A stretch of 64,000 bases of DNA, taken from Scytonema sp035967975 (GTDB lineage Bacteria > Cyanobacteriota > Cyanobacteriia > Cyanobacteriales > Nostocaceae). Positions 1-9,331 of this stretch are shown one piece after another. Location of the stretch: the NCBI GenBank assembly GCA_035967975.1, contig JAWQFQ010000006.1:36229-100228 (forward strand), in the 5' to 3' direction. The notes below the pieces were generated by a model that saw nothing but the letters and a program-made list of their open reading frames with translations, was not told the origin of the DNA and ran no database searches. The translations under genes and the position numbers were made by a program. Each line of letters opens with the position of its first letter. Position 1 is the first letter of the stretch.

Positions 1-1158
1 TGGACGAGTACTAAGAGTCTTCCATAATTCTATAGCAGTGAACTCCCCTGTTTCTACTAAATAATGCCATAGAAGGGGTAGAGCTAACTCAAAACCAATC
101 GCCCCTGGTGGTGCTTCAGCAAAGGCGACTGTTTTCTCTTCATAAGTGTAAGGTGAATGATCTATGGCTATGGCATCTATAATACCAGTCTTGACTGCCT
201 GTCTGAGTGCTACTAAATCTTTAGGATTTCCTAAAGGGGCTTTTAATTTTAGGCTCGCATTGTAACTCTTAATTGTTTTTGTGTCAAGTAAAAGGTGCAT
301 CCAAGTCGTACTAGCTGTGATAGGCAGACCATTTGCTTTTGCTGTAGCAATAAGTTCAACACTGCGAGCCGTGGAAACACGCATAATATGTACGGGTACA
401 TTTGTAGTAGCTACGACTTCTAATACAGATGCGATCGCCGCTGTTTCCGCTATATAAGGTATAAAAGGTAATCCAAGATGAACCGCATCTAGACCTTCCC
501 GCATCACGCCGTTTCCCTGCAACTCGCGATCGCAACACCAAATGCCAATGGGTTTCCTCAAAGGTTGGAGATATTCCAAAACTCGCCGTACCAGACCAAT
601 ATTGTCCCAAGGTTGACCATCACTAAAACCAACTACCCCAGATGCAGCCAAATCTGCCAATTCTGTCATTTGCTTACCAGCGACATTCTGAGTGATTGCA
701 CCCCAGACATTGAGGATAGGAGCAGCAATGGATGGGGTCACAGATGTAGTTGATAGGTTACTTCCCACAGATAACTTATCCTTTAAATCCGTCCTATCGT
801 CTATTCCCACACAGCTTTTGTGTAACAGTTGTGCTACAATAGCGGGAGAGTCAATTGCTGGAGATGTATCTGGTAAAATATTGATACGTGTAAAACCACC
901 AGCTGCTGCTGCTTTCATAAGGGATAACAAAGTTTCCCGTTCTTCATGACCCGGTTCTCCGGAGTAGCTGTATAAATCTATCAATCCTGGTCCCAGAACC
1001 AATCCATGACAATCTTGAACAAGAGTGTCATTTGGTATATCAGAAATTGTTGTGGAAACAGACATGATGTAGCCATTATCAATTAGCACATCAGCAATTT
1101 GGTCAATTCCAGAAACAGGGTCGATAACCCTTACTTGTTGTAGCAGTGTACTTGTCAT
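1..1158 (-). CDS. Dihydroorotase-like amidohydrolase, probably non-catalytic (partial, C-terminus outside window)
   Basis: Open from the ATG at 1158 down to base 1 with no stop, giving 386 residues of a family usually about 430 long. The fold signature is clear: the strand ending GPGLIDLYSYSGEPGHEE (about residues 56-73), VHIMRVSTARS, and DHSPYTYEEK near the C-terminus match PyrC/allantoinase-type amidohydrolases. In active dihydroorotases the first motif reads D-x-H-x-H-x-R-E-P-G. Here both metal-binding histidines are tyrosines (Tyr63, Tyr65) and the substrate-binding arginine is glycine; a second His in the HxxH segment is Arg. I infer that catalysis is lost or changed, as in the inactive PyrC-like subunits that support aspartate transcarbamoylase in some bacteria. 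A separate true dihydroorotase would be expected elsewhere. The family call is firm, the function is not. Confidence 0.8.
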   Translation of the reverse strand, partial: MTSTLLQQVRVIDPVSGIDQIADVLIDNGYIMSVSTTISDIPNDTLVQDCHGLVLGPGLIDLYSYSGEPGHEERETLLSLMKAAAAGGFTRINILPDTSPAIDSPAIVAQLLHKSCVGIDDRTDLKDKLSVGSNLSTTSVTPSIAAPILNVWGAITQNVAGKQMTELADLAASGVVGFSDGQPWDNIGLVRRVLEYLQPLRKPIGIWCCDRELQGNGVMREGLDAVHLGLPFIPYIAETAAIASVLEVVATTNVPVHIMRVSTARSVELIATAKANGLPITASTTWMHLLLDTKTIKSYNASLKLKAPLGNPKDLVALRQAVKTGIIDAIAIDHSPYTYEEKTVAFAEAPPGAIGFELALPLLWHYLVETGEFTAIELWKTLSTRP

Positions 1159-1490
1159 TTTTTGTATCAGCTATCAGCTAGCAGGTATCAGCTATTAGCT
1201 ATTAGTTTTATAAGTCTACAGTTTTTTGACCACATACTAGCCAGTAGTTATTGAGAAACCCAGTTTCTTGGAGAAACCTCTTGTGTAACGGGCGTCTCGC
1301 CCGTGTTGTAAGTAGTTGTGCAAAATAAATTATCTAGTTAGGAGAGGGAATAGGCAATAGGCAATAGGGAATAGGCAATAGTACTCTCCTACAGCGGTTT
1401 TAGTCATCAGGAAAAATAGATAAATGTTGTTGGGTCTTTTACAAGTGGCGGGCTAGAAGCCCGCACCACAAGACATTATTTGAAAATTCC
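1159..1490. repeat. Intergenic repeat patch
   Basis: No gene seen. It holds AGCTATCAGCT/AGCTATTAG-type short repeats (about 1170-1206), a degenerate AGAAACCCAGTTTCTT palindrome (about 1253-1278), a GGGCGTCTCGCCC hairpin (about 1288-1302), a GGCAATAG/GGGAATAG tandem tract (about 1348-1381) and a GCGGGCTAGAAGCCCGC hairpin followed by ACCACAAGA (about 1447-1472). All recur elsewhere in the window. Confidence 0.75.
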
Positions 1491-2843
1491 TCACAAAGCT
1501 CCGGCTGCTGTTTTATCCAGTACACCTGCACCTAGGTGAGTGGTGATATTCATGGCTTGCAGGACTGGAGGACTATTTGCATCTTGAGTGTAATCTATCA
1601 CACTAACTGCACCATTTCCCTGACGGAAATCCCAGAAGTGTTCGGGTGATAAGCCGAGGACGTGACAAAGCAAGGTTTTATTTGTAGCATCGTGAGCAAC
1701 CACTAAACCTGTTTTGAGTCCTTTTGCTAAGGCTGTTTCAACAATAGTCTGCCATGCTGCAACACTACGTTCCCAAACTTGCCGCAAATTTTCCCCTTCT
1801 GGCATTTGTACCTCTGCTGGTATTGTACGCCAGCGATGTAACTCTCCTGGAAATTCTTGCTCTATTTCTTTTTCTAATTTTCCTTCCCAAAGTCCGTGGC
1901 TAATTTCCTTTAAACCATCTTGCAATTCCAAATTTATACTTTCGTGGTATTGCAAGATAATTTCTGCTGTTTCTTTTGGACGCGACATTGGGCTACTGAC
2001 AGCAAAATCAATTTCCACATCTTTTAAAAATTGGGCAGCTTTTTGCGCTTGCTGTCTACCATTGTCGTTGAGGGGAACGTCAATTCCTCCTTGGAATCTT
2101 GTTTCTCGATTCCACTGAGTTTCCCCGTGACGCACCAGTAGTAATCTTACTCCTTTATGATTGGGTCGTAAAGAGGGCAGAATCTCTCCGAGGTGTTGGG
2201 TCTGATTGAGGGATTCAAGTTGGACAGGGTCTTCTAATCCTCCTGAGAAATTGAGTACACTGACGTTACAATTAGATTGTTGGATAGAATGGTAACGTGA
2301 TGGAGGAATGCCGAGTGCTGTGCTCAGGAGAGCGCGATTGATGCCATTATGTCCGACTATAAGTATTGTTTCACCTTGGTGACGAGGCAAAACTTCTCGC
2401 CAAAATTCCCGTGCTTGGTCGTATAGAGACATGACAGGAAAAAGTGTCTTTGTTTCCCCGTCTTCCTGTATTGACATTTGTAGTTGTTCGGGGGTTTCCT
2501 GCCAAATAAGATAATCTTCAGAAAACTTCTCTTTGACCTCAGCACTGAGCATTTGTTCCCACAAGCGCAGGTCGATTTCTAATAGCTTCTCAGCGGTTTG
2601 GGGAACAGGAATTTGCTCGGAATGAGTTGCTAGTTCGCGGTAGATGGTATCCGCAGTGTCTTTCGCTCGTTGTAAAGGACTGGTGTATATTGCGTTAAAG
2701 GCAATATTACTGAGGGCTTTTCCAACTTGAGTCGAATCGAAACGACCTTTTTCCGTTAACCGGGATGCGTCAGTGCGTCCTTGTATGCGTTTTTCAGTGT
2801 TGTAGGTACTTTGACCGTGGCGAACAATTATTACACGAGTCAC
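1491..2843 (-). CDS. Histidine phosphatase family protein with two phosphatase domains
   Basis: Two consecutive phosphoglycerate-mutase-like (RHG) domains in 450 residues. The N-terminal domain has VRHGQSTYN, SPLQRAKDTA and IVGHNGINRALL. The C-terminal domain has VRHGETQWN, SSPMSRPKETA and VVAHDATNKTLL. Each therefore keeps the catalytic RHG histidine and a second histidine. The GTG at 2843 is preferred over the upstream ATG at 2990: GAGGAGGG sits about 7 bases before the GTG, the RHG motif then begins at about residue 8 as usual in the family, and the extra 49 residues have no homology signal. Such tandem proteins are common in cyanobacteria and are often labelled phosphoglycerate mutase, but the substrate is not evident. 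It stands alone, with repeats on both sides. Confidence 0.85.
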   Translation of the reverse strand: MTRVIIVRHGQSTYNTEKRIQGRTDASRLTEKGRFDSTQVGKALSNIAFNAIYTSPLQRAKDTADTIYRELATHSEQIPVPQTAEKLLEIDLRLWEQMLSAEVKEKFSEDYLIWQETPEQLQMSIQEDGETKTLFPVMSLYDQAREFWREVLPRHQGETILIVGHNGINRALLSTALGIPPSRYHSIQQSNCNVSVLNFSGGLEDPVQLESLNQTQHLGEILPSLRPNHKGVRLLLVRHGETQWNRETRFQGGIDVPLNDNGRQQAQKAAQFLKDVEIDFAVSSPMSRPKETAEIILQYHESINLELQDGLKEISHGLWEGKLEKEIEQEFPGELHRWRTIPAEVQMPEGENLRQVWERSVAAWQTIVETALAKGLKTGLVVAHDATNKTLLCHVLGLSPEHFWDFRQGNGAVSVIDYTQDANSPPVLQAMNITTHLGAGVLDKTAAGAL

Positions 2844-2997
2844 GTTCTGCCCTCCTCTATCTAAAGGAATCATTTTACTGCAAAGCGATCGCACATTAAC
2901 CCATGTAATAGTTTTAACGTAACCAATAAAAAAGCGAGGCAAATCATGGTCGTTGATGATTACATTGTCTCTACAATGACTCAAAACCATATTACGT

Positions 2998-3060
2998 TGA
3001 GCCCTAAATTAAAATTTGGGCGCTCAAGCTCAAACCCGTTGAAACGGGTTAAAAGCCATA
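2998..3060. repeat. Two-hairpin interspersed element (copy 1)
   Basis: Two adjacent hairpins: GCCCTAAATTAAAATTTGGGC followed by AACCCGTTGAAACGGGTT. A nearly identical inverted copy lies at about 6337-6392, and weaker relatives lie at about 13006-13055 and 16807-16862. The rest of the 2844-3261 gap shows no gene. Confidence 0.7.
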
Positions 3061-3261
3061 TTCAGTTGGATTTATTGATGATAAAATTACTGTAATATTG
3101 CTTTGCAATTTAGACAAAATTGCTCGCCCAGATGCGATCGCGAAAGAAATTGCCAGCTATTACTGCCCAGCTATCAGAAAATTACTACTTCAACCACCCT
3201 TAAAGACATAATGTCGTGAAATATAAATTTCCCTACACCCCACACCCCACACCCTCTTGTT

Positions 3262-4809
3262 ATGACAGACATTGTAGTTATTGGTAGCGGTATTGGCGGT
3301 TTGAGCTGTGCGGCGCTGCTAGCACGTTATGGTGTTGATGTCATTGTCTGTGAAAGTCACTCTATTCCTGGTGGTGCAGCACACGCTTTTGAACGCAATG
3401 GTTTTAAATTTGACTCTGGACCTTCACTTTTCTCCGGGCTTTCCTACCAGTCTTCTCCTAATCCCTTACGCCACGTACTTGATGCTATTGGTGAGGAACT
3501 AGAATATGTCAATTATAATACTTGGGGTTGTTGTCTACCGGAAGGTGATTTTGATACAATGGTTGGGAGTGACCAATTTTGTGATATCCTTTCCCGGTTT
3601 CGCGGTCAGGATGCTGTCAACCAATGGCGCGAACTCCAAAGGGTTATGGCACCATTGGCAAATGCAGCAACTGCAATACCACCAGCAGCACTGCGTTTCG
3701 ACCTGGGTGCTGTTGTGACAGTCAGTCGTTTTATCCCATCCATGCTACCCCATATTTCTCATGTTCCTAAGTTGACAGGAAATTTCAGCAAAATTATGGA
3801 TGGGGTAATTAAAGACCCTTTTATTACCAATTGGCTGAATATGCTGTGTTTTCTCCTCTCTGGACTTCCTGCAGATGGTACCAGTGCTGCAGAAATGGCA
3901 TTTATGTTTGCAGATTGGTATCGACCGGGTGTAGTTCTTGACTATCCGGTGGGTGGTAGTGGTGCGTTGGTGAATGCACTAGTACGGGGATTGGAACGGT
4001 ATAGCGGTCAACTGATGCTGAACGCCCATGTCGAAGAAGTTTTAGTAGAAAGCGATCGCGCTGTCGGTGTGCGTCTACGTAATGGTAAAGAAATACGGGC
4101 GCGTCGAGCGATCGTTTCTGCTGCTTCGGTATGGGACACTCTCAAGCTACTTCCAGATGGGGCTTTACCAAGACAATTTCGGGAAGAACGCGCCAGTACA
4201 CCAGAATGCGATAGCTTTATGCATCTCCATTTGGGAATTAATGCACAAGGATTGAGGTCAGACCTGGCTTGTCACTACATTTTTGTGAAGAACTGGGAAA
4301 TGGGTGTGACTGCTCCTCAAAACATGGTTCTGGTGTCAATTCCGTCAGTCCTTGACCCATCACTAGCACCTGCAGGAAAGCATACCATTCATGCTTACAC
4401 TCCCGGTAACGAACCCTATAATATTTGGCAGGGGATGGACAGAAAGAGTGAAGAGTATGCACAACAAAAGCAAGAACGAGCGGAAGTCATGTGGAAAGCT
4501 GTAGAGAGAATTATTCCTGATATTCGCTCCCGTTGCGACTTGGTACAAGTTGGTACACCTCTGACCCACGAACGCTTCCTGCGCCGCCATCGTGGTTCTT
4601 ACGGTCCCGCTATTCAAGCAGGAAAAGGTCTATTTCCCGGTCCCGTTACACCTCTAACCGGGCTTCTCTGCTGTGGGGATTCCACATTCCCCGGTATCGG
4701 TTTACCAGCCGTCGCTGCTAGTGGAATGATAGCTGCAAATACACTCGCACCTGTACAAAAGCATTTAGAAATGTTAAATGACATCTTTAATTATGGTTAT
4801 GGTTCGTAG
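3262..4809 (+). CDS. FAD-dependent oxidoreductase, carotenoid isomerase/phytoene desaturase (CrtISO/CrtI) superfamily
   Basis: 515 residues. The N-terminus has the dinucleotide-binding fingerprint VVIGSGIGGLSCAALLARYG ending in a glutamate (CES) and the next conserved GGAAHAFERNGFKFDSGPSL block. The C-terminus has LLCCGDSTFPGIGLPAVAASG, the second FAD-contact motif of the CrtI/CrtISO superfamily. The ATG at 3262 opens directly on the FAD motif, so the start is secure. Members isomerise or desaturate carotenoids at membranes, but this protein looks like a paralogue rather than a clear CrtH (prolycopene isomerase) or CrtI, so no substrate is claimed. No carotenoid gene is adjacent. Confidence 0.8.
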   Translation: MTDIVVIGSGIGGLSCAALLARYGVDVIVCESHSIPGGAAHAFERNGFKFDSGPSLFSGLSYQSSPNPLRHVLDAIGEELEYVNYNTWGCCLPEGDFDTMVGSDQFCDILSRFRGQDAVNQWRELQRVMAPLANAATAIPPAALRFDLGAVVTVSRFIPSMLPHISHVPKLTGNFSKIMDGVIKDPFITNWLNMLCFLLSGLPADGTSAAEMAFMFADWYRPGVVLDYPVGGSGALVNALVRGLERYSGQLMLNAHVEEVLVESDRAVGVRLRNGKEIRARRAIVSAASVWDTLKLLPDGALPRQFREERASTPECDSFMHLHLGINAQGLRSDLACHYIFVKNWEMGVTAPQNMVLVSIPSVLDPSLAPAGKHTIHAYTPGNEPYNIWQGMDRKSEEYAQQKQERAEVMWKAVERIIPDIRSRCDLVQVGTPLTHERFLRRHRGSYGPAIQAGKGLFPGPVTPLTGLLCCGDSTFPGIGLPAVAASGMIAANTLAPVQKHLEMLNDIFNYGYGS

Positions 4810-5117
4810 TAGCGCTGTCTTCCCTCCGGGACGCTCCGCGAACGCATGCACCGCAATTACAAACCTTTATCGCGGTACAAATTTATCAAAAGTAGTACTA
4901 AGTTCAATATAAGATAATTCCGGAAAATACAGTGTAGAGTTTGTATTTAAGTACAATACCATACGTAAACTTTTTCTTTAATTAAAAACCGCAGATGCAC
5001 GCAGATAAACGCTGATAAAATATACTTCATTCAAATGAAAACTGCTATAAATTGAGCTTTCGATATAGCCGCATAATTAAAGTATAACTTCTGCTTTAAA
5101 TGTTAGAGAGGTAAAAG
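4810..5117. other. Intergenic, no gene seen
   Basis: AT-rich spacer. A GC-rich scrap at about 4812-4847 (CTTCCCTCCGGGACGCTCCG) resembles dispersed cyanobacterial repeats. No RNA gene or operator recognised. GAGAGG ahead of 5118 is the ribosome binding site of the next gene. Confidence 0.5.
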
Positions 5118-5804
5118 ATGACATTTTTAAAAAAAGTATTAGCTTTTGGTGGTGCTGTATTGGGTATCACAAGTATCAGTTATTTATTCTTTTATCATCA
5201 TGAATCGTCAAAACTGTCATCCCTAGATTCTCAAACGGAGTTAGCTTATGTTTCTTCTGCTCCTTCTTCTGCTCCTGTAGTTCGTCAGTGTACTCTAAAA
5301 GAGCCTCCGACTTTATCATCTAATAGAATCATTGCCGAACATGATACAGTATCTCTAAAATTAGTGCTTAGTGCGTATAAGTCTGGAGATGTCTATTATC
5401 CTTGTCAGGATTTTGTATCTATCAGTGCTCTAGATATGGAAATTAGCCCAGACTTAAACCAGAAAGTTGTGATTCCCCAAACATTAAGTCCTCAAAACTT
5501 GACAACTCCTTTAAAGGACACTTCTCCTGATGAATTGTATAGAGAAATTATCTGGAATTTAAAAGCCGTAACTCCAGGAAGAAAGGCTATCACAGTGAGT
5601 GCAGGGAATAAAGTAGATACTATTTACTTAAAAGCAACTAATGTTTTTGGGCTGAGTCCAACTCAAGCAAAATTACTGAGTTCTTTAGGTAGCTTTTTGG
5701 GAACAGCTGCAACATTTCCTTGGTGGTTTGAACTTTGGGAAAGACGGAGAAAAGAAGCGAAAACAAAGAAAAATTTATCCAAAGAATCTGCTCTGAGTAA
5801 CTAG
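5118..5804 (+). CDS. Hypothetical membrane-anchored protein
   Basis: 228 residues, not recognised. The N-terminus is lysine-rich and then hydrophobic (about residues 5-26), consistent with a signal anchor. The middle (about 30-185) is soluble and beta-rich in appearance with two cysteines. The segment around residues 190-210 (LLSSLGSFLGTAATFPWWFE) could be a second, C-terminal membrane helix followed by a basic tail (RRRKEAKTKK). GAGAGG lies 8 bases before the ATG. The next gene starts 49 bases downstream on the same strand, so the two may be cotranscribed. Confidence 0.6.
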   Translation: MTFLKKVLAFGGAVLGITSISYLFFYHHESSKLSSLDSQTELAYVSSAPSSAPVVRQCTLKEPPTLSSNRIIAEHDTVSLKLVLSAYKSGDVYYPCQDFVSISALDMEISPDLNQKVVIPQTLSPQNLTTPLKDTSPDELYREIIWNLKAVTPGRKAITVSAGNKVDTIYLKATNVFGLSPTQAKLLSSLGSFLGTAATFPWWFELWERRRKEAKTKKNLSKESALSN

Positions 5805-5853
5805 AGCAGGGGTATGGAAATCTTAAAAACCCGGTTTCTTCGGTGATGGTAAA

Positions 5854-6210
5854 ATGCCACACTTGACTTTTCAGTACAGTGCAAATGTGACAAATCATCT
5901 TGATACATCAGCCGTTCTTGAGAGTTTACACTATTGCTTGGGGGCTTGCCCTTTTATAAATGTGCAACATATCAAGAGTAAAAAGCAAGATTTTGATGTA
6001 GTGTTTATTGCTAATCATATTGAAAAAGCTTCTTTTTTACATTGTGAAGTAGCATTATTTGTTGGTAGACCAGCAACAATACTTAACAGTCTGCGACAAG
6101 ATTTATTGCAAGTTTTACAAGAATCAGCTTCTAGTTGCCCATCTCCTTGCTGGATTTCTGTAGAGTTAAGAGAGATACCAGCTGGTAGCTTGGTGGCAGA
6201 AATTGTCTGA
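5854..6210 (+). CDS. 5-carboxymethyl-2-hydroxymuconate delta-isomerase (CHMI)-like protein, tautomerase superfamily
   Basis: 118 residues, the usual CHMI length. It begins MPHLTFQYSANV, matching the family start MPHFxVExSxN, so proline 2 (the N-terminal catalytic base after Met removal) is kept. A middle block (DFDVVFIANHIEKA, then VALFVGRPATILNSLRQDLL) and the C-terminal ISVELREIPAG align with the expected strand-helix pattern. In homoprotocatechuate degradation this enzyme isomerises a ring-cleavage product, but no other gene of that route is nearby, so the natural substrate is open. The family was assigned by eye. Confidence 0.6.
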   Translation: MPHLTFQYSANVTNHLDTSAVLESLHYCLGACPFINVQHIKSKKQDFDVVFIANHIEKASFLHCEVALFVGRPATILNSLRQDLLQVLQESASSCPSPCWISVELREIPAGSLVAEIV

Positions 6211-6456
6211 GGAGGAAAAAGACCTTTGAACTTTAGCTAATACAGTTTACTTAAGTATTGGCGTGGGGCTCAGAAACCCGGTATCTCCAAGATACCAGGT
6301 CTCTAAATAATTGCTTATTTCAACTGTATTGAGTTTCAACCCGTTTTAACGGGTTTTAGCTTGAGCGCCCAAATTTTAATTTAGGGCTTAACCGACCCGT
6401 ACCACAAGAGATTTCTGGATACATTTTTATTTGGAAGTTTCTTATCCTACGTAATA
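6211..6456. repeat. Cluster of three interspersed repeats
   Basis: From left to right: an AGAAACCCGGTATCT/AGATACC palindrome (about 6271-6304), an inverted copy of the two-hairpin element also seen at 2998-3060 (about 6337-6392), and the end of a MITE-like element, ACCACAAGAGATTTCTGG then TTTTTATTTGGAAGT (about 6400-6440). No gene. Confidence 0.7.
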
Positions 6457-8592
6457 TTAACTACGTTCGCGAAAACCTTGTCGTCCATTCACTGGGTCAA
6501 AAAGGACATCATACTTGTCGAAAAATGCGATCCCACTATTGACAACTGCAGGTTGCTCTGCTTGGGGTGAGGTATGAATGCTCCACAAATCGAATCCGTT
6601 GCGGTTTCCTGGGACAAGATTGTAGCTAAAAATATCAGGAATTTCTACTTTGAGAATATTTTCTGGGCGCAACTTTCCTGGTTTGAGTTTACCCATAAGG
6701 GAGGCTGACTTAAATTCAGTATAACCACTGCTTGCTCCAGTGTCTATAACCATTTTGAAGTTACAGTTATTTTTCATTGCACTCCCAACTATAGTTAGAC
6801 AAACTTTGTTGAGTTGGGAATCCCATATGTTACCAGGTATACCGTTAATCGCCGATTGTTGACTTAAGGAAGTCAGTTTGAAACCTTCTTGATTCTTTGC
6901 TGTCAAACCAAGAATGAGGTTACCGTTGTTGCTACTACCGCCATTACCAGTCACGATAAATCCATTACTTAGATTTCCTGGTAATTTCCTCAGTGGATTA
7001 TAGAGAAGCGTCCGTTCGGAATAGTTGACACCGATAATACCGGAGAATGGTGTACTACGTTTTGCAGAGCAATTAGGTTTTTGCGGGATACATTGGCGAT
7101 TGGTAACAACCTGTACGGGAACGGTTTCCTCTGATGAAATCAAACCAATGCGTACGTTGGTATACACGAGTTCTCCCTCCAGAAGAGTCCCATCACTTAA
7201 GACTTCTTTAACAATTTGACCCGTTCTTTGTACGGGAGCATTACCTAAAAACTCTCTAGGAACTCTCAGCCCAGCAGAGCCTGTGTCCATCATAATCCGT
7301 CTTGACGGACCACCTGCGACTGCTACCTCCAGAAAATAACTGCGATCGCTTTGTCCGACAGAACCCTTTGTATATAGAGGTATCGATAGGGAGTCAAAAC
7401 TTGGCTTTCGAGGTTTGATTTGGTTCTTATCACGTAAAGCCAGGTTGGGGAAAAGCTCCAGAAATTGAGATTGTCTCTGTGCTACAGGTTCTGGAGCATA
7501 GTCCCAAAGGCTTTCGTAGTAGAAAAATGCGACTCCTAGACCGCGTTCTTGAGTGGTGCGTACTTGAGACTGAATTTGTTGTATGGAAACTGGTCGATTT
7601 CTCAGCCCTGTCATAATACCTATACCAGTAGGTATTAATTGTTGTGTTTCTATAATTTCTGGGCGAGTAATCATACTATTAAAACTTTGTAAATCATTAC
7701 GGTAAACTTGCATCACAAGCTCGTCTACAATACCCAACCTCACCCAGTTGAGCCAGTCTTGTAGGTGAAATTTGTAAGCAAAGTCGTAGTAGTTCGGAGA
7801 AATAGAAAAAATTGCATTAGGTTTTCTGGCTTTTACAGCTTGATGTAGCTGTACCATAAATGCTGTAATTTTATTTGCTCGCCATTGCATCCATTCTTGA
7901 GCTTGAGGATTGGACGGAGGAGGGTTCTGAGTTTCCTGAGTATACAGGTTAATTGTGTACTTGTCGTATCCAAAATCCACAGGTAAACTCATGTGGTCGT
8001 CAAATTGAATACCATCGGCGTCATACTGTGTGATAATTTCTAACACTAAGTCGGTAATGAACTTTTGCACTTCTGGATGAAAGGGATTCAGCCATGCTAC
8101 CTCACCCGCAGCACTGATGGAAGTTTGGGTTCCATCCCGCTTTTGCGTCAGCCAATCTGGATGCTGTGATGACAGTTCTGAAGTCAGGGGAGTCATAAAA
8201 CCAAACTCAAACCAAGGAATCGTGAGTACTCCTTGACGACGGGCTTGAGTGATGATATCTGCAACGACATCTTGTCCCTCTGCACCTTTGAAGAAGAAAG
8301 GAATACCCCTTTGTCGCGCTACCGCACTGGGATATTTTGTATAACCATCATTCCACACCACTGGATAAACCGTGTTAAAGTTCAACCGGCGCAACTGAGC
8401 AATTGCGTCCTGCAATTTAGCGCGGTGTCTAAGGACATCAAAGTCATTATTAGTCAACCAAACTCCCCGAATTAAGTGAGGAGACGACTGGGGAAGTTGA
8501 GCAGTTGTAGGGCTGAGATTTCCTAATAAGAAAGTTGTCACAAAGGTGACTATAAACAGAACTAAAAAAAGACGCTTAATACCACATTTCAT
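6457..8592 (-). CDS. Exported fusion protein: GHL10-type glycoside hydrolase-like domain + pepsin-like aspartic protease-like domain
   Basis: The N-terminal half starts at PHLIRGVWLTNNDFD and contains DGIQFDDHMSLP and ISPNYYDFAYK, typical of the DUF187/GHL10 (YngK-like) family acting on cell-wall or envelope glycans. The C-terminal half has two aspartic-protease signatures, MMDTGSAGLRV (Asp codon 7285-7287) and VIDTGASSGYTEF (Asp codon 6742-6744), 181 residues apart. That is close to the pepsin spacing and suggests a two-lobed protease fold. The frame is open back to 8772, but the ATG at 8592 gives a normal signal peptide (MKCGIKRLFLVLFIVTFV... then TTAQ), so I chose it; neither start has a good Shine-Dalgarno. 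It is probably secreted or periplasmic. The fusion is the striking point, and protease activity is inferred only from motifs. Confidence 0.8.
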   Translation of the reverse strand: MKCGIKRLFLVLFIVTFVTTFLLGNLSPTTAQLPQSSPHLIRGVWLTNNDFDVLRHRAKLQDAIAQLRRLNFNTVYPVVWNDGYTKYPSAVARQRGIPFFFKGAEGQDVVADIITQARRQGVLTIPWFEFGFMTPLTSELSSQHPDWLTQKRDGTQTSISAAGEVAWLNPFHPEVQKFITDLVLEIITQYDADGIQFDDHMSLPVDFGYDKYTINLYTQETQNPPPSNPQAQEWMQWRANKITAFMVQLHQAVKARKPNAIFSISPNYYDFAYKFHLQDWLNWVRLGIVDELVMQVYRNDLQSFNSMITRPEIIETQQLIPTGIGIMTGLRNRPVSIQQIQSQVRTTQERGLGVAFFYYESLWDYAPEPVAQRQSQFLELFPNLALRDKNQIKPRKPSFDSLSIPLYTKGSVGQSDRSYFLEVAVAGGPSRRIMMDTGSAGLRVPREFLGNAPVQRTGQIVKEVLSDGTLLEGELVYTNVRIGLISSEETVPVQVVTNRQCIPQKPNCSAKRSTPFSGIIGVNYSERTLLYNPLRKLPGNLSNGFIVTGNGGSSNNGNLILGLTAKNQEGFKLTSLSQQSAINGIPGNIWDSQLNKVCLTIVGSAMKNNCNFKMVIDTGASSGYTEFKSASLMGKLKPGKLRPENILKVEIPDIFSYNLVPGNRNGFDLWSIHTSPQAEQPAVVNSGIAFFDKYDVLFDPVNGRQGFRERS

Positions 8593-8802
8593 CAATTCGT
8601 TAAAGGGCTTGTAGTTGCGCTTCAGCGCCAAAGCATAACTACAAACTTCTATCATTCGGTACTTAGTCAATCGCCAACCTCGCTCCAAAAACGGAAAATG
8701 CATAGATATAGCTTGTCTTTTACTTAACCAATTTGGTAATCGTATACTTTTGTGATGGAACTGAATGGTCATTATTTTCTAAGTATTTGTGTTGAACAAA
8801 TG

Positions 8803-8854
8803 GATTGCTGATTGCTGATTGCTAATTGCTGATTGCTAATTGCTAATTGCTAAT
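8803..8854. repeat. Heptamer tandem repeat (STRR), unit TTGCTGA/TTGCTAA
   Basis: About seven contiguous 7-bp units of the type ATTGCTG/ATTGCTA. The same heptamer forms the 3' end of the gene at 18419-19324. The remainder up to 9331 has no recognisable gene; a GGAG lies 8 bases before the rbp ATG. Confidence 0.85.
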
Positions 8855-9331
8855 GGGAAAAAAGCTACTAGCTATTAACAATTAGTCAGATTTCATTCAA
8901 GACAAACACTAAATGACTGCACCAAGATAATGATGCAGATTTAGCTAATTGAGATAACTGACGCAGTTAGTGGGTAAGTGGTGCCGTAAACATCGGGGAA
9001 TTCAGTGTGAGAAGTAAAAAATACAACCAGAAGATTGAGAATGGAGACTGCGTAAGACCAAATCCTCGTCAGGTGAATGGGCAGAGGTCTGAAGAAAGCA
9101 AAAGTCTACAGTTCTTGGCTGATGGCTCATAGCTGAAGTGCTAACCGCTTAGATTATAGCTGATGAAGCAGCAGCTTAATTGGAGCAAGTTGAAAATTTT
9201 TTCAAAACATTCTCAAATTTTATGTTATCCTCATCTGTAGGATTATATTCGGTTGTGCAATTTGTTTTTATCTATTTACAAGTGTCTCTCCGAATCTAAA
9301 TCTCTACGCCATTTGATTCTGGAGATGTTTT

